The position numbers and the translations under genes were made by a program. Positions 42,786-46,576 of a stretch of DNA of 46,576 bases are shown here, one piece after another (within the stretch, counting starts at the first letter, position 1; the number at the start of each line of letters is the position of its first letter). This DNA comes from Pseudomonas sp. SLFW. GTDB taxonomy: Bacteria; Pseudomonadota; Gammaproteobacteria; Pseudomonadales; Pseudomonadaceae. The notes under the pieces were generated by a model. The model was not told the DNA's origin. It saw only the letters and a list, made by a program, of their open reading frames with translations, and did no database searches. The stretch spans positions 1 to 46,576 of the forward strand of contig NZ_JAAAKW010000030.1 in the NCBI RefSeq assembly GCF_009905615.1, written 5' to 3'.

Positions 42786-44126
42786 CTACTTCGTGCGACT
42801 CACCCGCCACACCTTATTCCCCACGTCATCCGCCACCAGCAACGCACCCTGCTGGTCCAGAATCACGCCCACCGGACGTCCTTGAGCCTCGCCATCGGCA
42901 TTCAGAAAGCCGGTGAGGAAGTCGATGGGCATGCCCGATGGCTTGCCGTTGTCGAAGCCGATGAACACGACCTTGTAGCCCGATTGCGGGTTGCGGTTCC
43001 AGGAGCCGTGTTCGCCGACGAACACACCGTTGGAGAAGTTCTCGGGCATGCCTTTGGCATCGGAATAGGTCAGGCCCAGCGGCGCGACGTGGGTGCCGAG
43101 GGCGTAATCGGGGGCGATGGCCTTGGCGACCATGTCCGGACGCGGTGGCTGGACGCGCACGTCCACGTGGCCGCCGTAATAACTCCACGGCCAGCCGTAA
43201 AACGCGCCGTCTTTCACCGAGGTCAGGTAATCCGGCACCAGGTCGCTGCCGATTTCGTCACGCTCGTTGACCACGGTCCACAACTCGGTGCTGCCCGGTT
43301 TCCAGATCAGGCCGTTGGGGTTGCGCAGGCCGCTGGCGAACAGGCGCTTCTGGCCGGTCTTGGCGTCCACTTCCCAGATCGCCGCCCGGCCCTCTTCCGC
43401 TTCCAGGCCGTTCTCCCCGACGTTGCTGTTGGAGCCGACGGTGACGTACAGCTTGCTGCCGTCAGCGTTGGCCACGATGTTCTTGGTCCAGTGATGGTTC
43501 AGGCCCGCTGGCAGGTCGGTGACTTTGACCGGCGTGGCGGTGATTTCCGTCTGGCCTGCGGTGTACGGCACTTTCACCACCGCGTCGGCATTGGCGATGA
43601 ACAACTCGTTGCCCACCAGTGCCATGCCGTACGGCGACGTCAGGCCGCTGATGAAGACCGTGTGCACCTCGGCCTTACCGTCGCCATCGGCATCACGCAG
43701 CAAGGTGATGCGGTTGGCGCTCGGCGCTTCGGCTCCGGCGCGGTCCATGACGATCCCGGTGGCCTTGCGCTTGGCCCACGCCATGAGCCCGCTGCCGCCA
43801 TCCTTCGACCCTTCCGGTTTCGGCGGCGTGTTGCTCTCGGCCACCAACACGTCGCCGTTCGGCAGTTTGTACAGCCAGCGCGGGTGCTGAAGGTTGTCGG
43901 CCAGCGCCTGCACCTTGAAACCCTGCGGCGCCTTCGGCGTGTCATCGCCCTTCCAGCCCACGGCCTTCGACACCTTGAGCGTCGGAATCAGGCTGCTGGT
44001 CGGCTCCGGCAATTGCGGGTTGGGCCCGACACCGGCCTGAAACGGCAACTTGGAATTCTCTCCACAGGCACTCAACAGCACCGCGGTGGTCATCAGCAGT
44101 ACAACGCGTTGCGACGGCTTCATCAT
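42786..44126 (-). CDS. PQQ-type sorbosone dehydrogenase-like lipoprotein
   Basis: A 446-residue envelope protein with a lipobox (VLLSAC) near residue 20, so it is probably lipid-anchored. The rest is a six-bladed propeller of the soluble glucose/sorbosone dehydrogenase family: GFKVQALADNLQHPRWLYKLPNGDVLVAESN, GMALVGNELFIANADAVVKVPY, NHHWTKNIVANADGSKLYVTVGSNSNVGENG, GLRNPNGLIWKPGSTELWTVVNERDEIGSDLVPDYL and VFVGEHGSWNRNPQSGYKVVFI. Members oxidise sugars with PQQ. There is no cytochrome domain, so electrons must pass to another carrier. Start ATG at 44126 follows AGAGG. Confidence 0.9.
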   Translation of the reverse strand: MMKPSQRVVLLMTTAVLLSACGENSKLPFQAGVGPNPQLPEPTSSLIPTLKVSKAVGWKGDDTPKAPQGFKVQALADNLQHPRWLYKLPNGDVLVAESNTPPKPEGSKDGGSGLMAWAKRKATGIVMDRAGAEAPSANRITLLRDADGDGKAEVHTVFISGLTSPYGMALVGNELFIANADAVVKVPYTAGQTEITATPVKVTDLPAGLNHHWTKNIVANADGSKLYVTVGSNSNVGENGLEAEEGRAAIWEVDAKTGQKRLFASGLRNPNGLIWKPGSTELWTVVNERDEIGSDLVPDYLTSVKDGAFYGWPWSYYGGHVDVRVQPPRPDMVAKAIAPDYALGTHVAPLGLTYSDAKGMPENFSNGVFVGEHGSWNRNPQSGYKVVFIGFDNGKPSGMPIDFLTGFLNADGEAQGRPVGVILDQQGALLVADDVGNKVWRVSRTK

Positions 44127-44316
44127 TCGAACCTCTTGGCGGCCATCCATGGGCCGAATTGGAATTGACCGAAGTATCGCCCTGTCGCCCGACACCGAAC
44201 AGGCCGGGGGCCACAAATGAGATTTGTCCTTCAGGCACGAATAACCGACCGCACGGAAGGCACAAGGGTTCAACTGCCCGGCCTGTTGCCCTCATGCCCC
44301 GAACGACACACGCCGC

Positions 44317-45330
44317 TCACTTCACCAACCGCTTCTCCTTGGAAGGCCGATAACCAAAGTACGAGCTGTAGCACTTGCTGAAGTGGCTCGGCGAGACAAA
44401 CCCGCAGGCCACCAGCACTTCAACCTGCGACAGTTCGGTGTGCTGCAACAGGCGGCGGGCTTCGGTGATGCGCAGTTCGAGGTAGTAGCGCTGGGGCGTG
44501 GTGCCCAGTTGTTCCTTGAACAGCCGTTCGATCTGCCGCCGGGAGCGTCCGGCATAGACCGCCAGTTGCTCCATTTCCAGCGGTTCTTCGAGGTTGGCGT
44601 CCATCAGTTTGACGACTTCCTTGAGCGGCGCGCTGACGGAGATGTGCGGGCTGGGTTTGATGCGGCGGTAGCGCGATTCTTCGAACGACAGGATGTCTTC
44701 GATGCCTTCCACCAACGCCTTGTCGTGGAGTTCCTTGATCCACTCCAGCGCCATGTGAAACGCCCCGGACGGGCTGGACGCGGTGAGCCGCTGGCGGTCG
44801 ACGACGAAGGGTTCGCTGGTGACGTGGGTGACTTTGGAGATTTCCGCCAGCGCCGGGCGATGCTCGGGGTGAATCGCGCAGCGGTAGCCTTCCAGCAGAC
44901 CGGCGGCACCGAGGAACCACGCGCCGTTCCACAGCCCTGCCAGGGTCAGGCCCAGGTCGGAAGCGGTGATCAGCAGGTGGTTCAGCGACTCCATGACCTT
45001 GAGTTCGGTGCGATAGCCGCCGCAGATCACCAGCAGGTCCAGATCCTTGAGCGCCGACAGTTCAAGGCGCGCGTCCGGGCGGATGACCAGGCCCAAATCG
45101 CTGGTGACCTCGCCGTCCTGCAACCCGAAGGTGCGCGACGAAAACAGCTTCGGGCGCAACAGGTTGGCCGTGACGAGGGTGTCGAGAAACTGGGTGAAGG
45201 CCGGCAGGGAGAAATGTTCGAGCAGCAGGAAGCCTGCCCGGGTGGTCGCAGAGGGTGTCTTTTTATTGTCGTCCAGATAACGAAGGTTCTTGCCCTTCAT
45301 GCCCCCACTGAACTCGCGTCTTTCGCTCAA
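44317..45330 (-). CDS. GlxA-type AraC regulator (LhpR/CdhR-like)
   Basis: A 337-residue regulator with a DJ-1-like N-terminal domain (about 30-200) that lacks the nucleophile Cys (AGLWNGAWFLGAAGLLEG), so it should bind and not convert its ligand. The AraC double helix-turn-helix is at about 240-330 (EPLEMEQLAVYAGRSRRQIERLFKEQLGTTPQRYYLELRITEARRLL). The start is TTG, six bases after AGAGG; an ATG at 45300 would remove ten residues. It lies next to a proline-racemase-family gene and a ProW-like permease, as do hydroxyproline and betaine regulators. Confidence 0.88.
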   Translation of the reverse strand: MSERREFSGGMKGKNLRYLDDNKKTPSATTRAGFLLLEHFSLPAFTQFLDTLVTANLLRPKLFSSRTFGLQDGEVTSDLGLVIRPDARLELSALKDLDLLVICGGYRTELKVMESLNHLLITASDLGLTLAGLWNGAWFLGAAGLLEGYRCAIHPEHRPALAEISKVTHVTSEPFVVDRQRLTASSPSGAFHMALEWIKELHDKALVEGIEDILSFEESRYRRIKPSPHISVSAPLKEVVKLMDANLEEPLEMEQLAVYAGRSRRQIERLFKEQLGTTPQRYYLELRITEARRLLQHTELSQVEVLVACGFVSPSHFSKCYSSYFGYRPSKEKRLVK

Positions 45331-45398
45331 CGTTTGCCTCTTCGCTTGAAAACAGGCGCCCGGATGCGGGCGCTGCGCACGTGCCGATGACTCGACGC

Positions 45399-46397
45399 CT
45401 ACGCCAGCTGGAAGCCGTGGGCGAGTGGATCGCGGTCATCGACAAAAATGGTGTTGTGGCCGGTCACGCGGGCCCAGCCGGCGATGCTGGGTTTCATGCC
45501 GTCGAATTCGCCGACCTTGATCGCGGCCTCGACTTTGCCCTCGTAGAGAGTACCGATCAAACTCTCGTGCCGGTAGAGGTCGCCCACATTCAAGCGGCCT
45601 TTGCCGAATAACTGCGCCATTCGCGCCGAAGTCCCGGTGCCGCCGGGCGAACGGTCGATGGCCTTGTCGCCGTAGAACACCGCGCAGCGTCCGTCGGCGG
45701 TGGGGTCTTTTGGGGCATCGCACCAGATGACATGGTGCACACCGCTGATGCGTGGGTTTTCCGGGTGGACGGGCTGGCTGACGTGGGCCAGCGCCGCCCG
45801 CAGCTTCACGCTCAGGTCGACGATATCGGCCGTGGTCTGCCCTTCCAGGCCGCGCCAGTTGGCTTGAGGTTCGACCACTGCGTAGAAATTGCCGCCGTAG
45901 GCGATGTCCACCGTCAGCGTGCCCACGCCCGGCACCTCCACCTCGACATCGGCGCTGTGCAGGTAGCTGGCGACGTTGTGCAGGCGCACCGAATCGACGA
46001 CGCCGTTGTTCACCTCGTACGCCACGTCCACCCGGCCCGCCGGGGTTTCGATGGCCAGTTGACCGGGCACTTTCGGGGTAATCAGGCCTTCTTCGATGAC
46101 CACCGTGGACAGCCCGATGGTGCCCGCGCCACACATGGGCAGGCAGCCGCTGACTTCGATGAACAGCGCGCCGAAGTCGCAGTCGCTGCGCACCGTGGGG
46201 TAGATGATCACGCCCGACATGATGTCGTGGCCGCGAGGCTCGAACATCAGCGCCGTACGCACCCAGTCATGATCACGGACGAAAATCTCGCGGCGCTCGG
46301 CCATGGACACCGACGGCAGCAACGGCCCGCCCCCGGCCACCACGCGCACCGGGTTGCCACAGGCGTGGGAATCGATACAGAAAAAGCTACGTCTCAT
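45399..46397 (-). CDS. Proline racemase family protein, atypical active site
   Basis: A 332-residue member of the proline racemase/hydroxyproline epimerase family, close to Brucella 4-hydroxyproline epimerase (opening SFFCIDSHACGNPVRVVAGGGP, MFEPRGHDIMSG, ending in ARVTGHNTIFVDDRDPLAHGF). Cys89 (CLPMCGAGTIG) is present, but the second catalytic Cys (DRSPCGTGT) is Gly252 (DRSPGGTGTSARMA), and the usual His after CG is Ala91. Known pairs in this family are Cys/Cys, Ser/Cys and Cys/Thr. A normal two-base epimerisation is therefore doubtful; dehydration or another reaction is possible. It is between an AraC gene and a ProW-like permease. Confidence 0.85.
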   Translation of the reverse strand: MRRSFFCIDSHACGNPVRVVAGGGPLLPSVSMAERREIFVRDHDWVRTALMFEPRGHDIMSGVIIYPTVRSDCDFGALFIEVSGCLPMCGAGTIGLSTVVIEEGLITPKVPGQLAIETPAGRVDVAYEVNNGVVDSVRLHNVASYLHSADVEVEVPGVGTLTVDIAYGGNFYAVVEPQANWRGLEGQTTADIVDLSVKLRAALAHVSQPVHPENPRISGVHHVIWCDAPKDPTADGRCAVFYGDKAIDRSPGGTGTSARMAQLFGKGRLNVGDLYRHESLIGTLYEGKVEAAIKVGEFDGMKPSIAGWARVTGHNTIFVDDRDPLAHGFQLA

Positions 46398-46427
46398 CGT
46401 CGAAATCCTTCAGACCCTTTGGAAGGC

Positions 46428-46576
46428 CTAAACCAGCGTGGTTGGAGAGTGCCGCTGCAAGGCGCCCCGTGACAATCGATCCAGCAACAGTGCGATGGCG
46501 ACGATGGCCAGACCGGCGCGCAAGCCCAGGCCCATTTCCATCCGCGACAGCCCCCGCGTGACTTCCGCACCGAGAC
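46428..46576 (-). CDS. ABC permease C-terminus (ProW/ChoW-like), partial
   Basis: The window edge cuts this gene; only the last 48 residues and the stop are seen. LGAEVTRGLSRMEMGLGLRAGLAIVAIALLLDRLSRG is typical of the end of glycine betaine/proline ABC permeases of the ProW type. The gene lies 30 bases upstream of the proline racemase homologue on the same strand, so the two are likely co-transcribed and the transporter may supply its substrate. Confidence 0.8.
   Translation of the reverse strand, partial: LGAEVTRGLSRMEMGLGLRAGLAIVAIALLLDRLSRGALQRHSPTTLV

Noticed and set aside
42747..44168. 473-codon open frame on the plus strand
   Set aside because: Antisense of the sorbosone-dehydrogenase-like gene; starts inside REP-rich sequence and has no domain.

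Overview
The window is GC-rich, densely packed Pseudomonas-type chromosome, most like the fluorescens/syringae lineage. The evidence is a PQQ-dependent membrane glucose dehydrogenase, an OsmC-YcaO fusion, MlaA, YfcF and YghU glutathione-transferase relatives, many divergent LysR/AraC/MocR regulator-target pairs, and dispersed REP/BIME palindromes with the core GGAGCGAATTCATTCGCG. I see no rRNA, tRNA, CRISPR array, transposase or prophage. Complete genes total 41, and one more gene is cut by the right edge.

Layout. 1-3.5 kb: a Fur-like site at the edge, a 27-residue membrane peptide, yfcF and katG. 3.7-10 kb: metabolic and transport genes paired with regulators (GNAT; SDR/AraC; EamA/LysR; SDR/LysR). 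10-17.3 kb: a small unknown gene, a thioredoxin-fold protein, an Hsp20 gene with a likely SD-sequestering leader, mlaA, an OmpR/EnvZ-type two-component pair, a muconolactone-isomerase-like gene divergent from a DJ-1/AraC regulator, an unknown gene and a second GNAT. 17.3-25 kb: an accessory catabolic block. It holds a three-gene operon (M20 deacylase, DUF485, ActP-like symporter), a divergent MocR regulator, an isonitrile-hydratase-like DJ-1 enzyme and a TyrR/PhhR-like sigma54 activator. 25-35 kb: OsmC-YcaO, a TonB-dependent receptor with a Fur-like site, a DyP peroxidase, yghU, a NUDIX enzyme, a CHASE4-GGDEF-EAL protein and a SnoaL-like protein. 35-42 kb: gcd, a secreted unknown, a MocR/EamA divergent pair and another EamA exporter. 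42-46.6 kb: a 213-bp-period tandem BIME array, a sorbosone-dehydrogenase-like lipoprotein, then an AraC/GlxA regulator and a proline-racemase-family gene next to a ProW-like permease, probably a hydroxyproline or betaine locus.

The most interesting system is the block at 17.3-24.95 kb. The isonitrile-hydratase-like gene and the deacylase/symporter operon lie on either side of a MocR gene, and both carry the same extended operator (GTACTGGTAC-N12-GTACCA). Isonitrile hydratases make N-formyl amines and M20 enzymes can remove N-acyl groups, so the block may be an uptake and breakdown pathway for isonitrile-type or N-formylated amino-acid derivatives. A TyrR-like regulator with a matching box upstream adds a link to aromatic amino acids. 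This is inference from sequence only. Other points worth a look are a hydroxyproline-epimerase homologue whose second catalytic Cys is Gly, a LysR gene with no standard start codon, and a triplicated ARRFSR-stop coding end.
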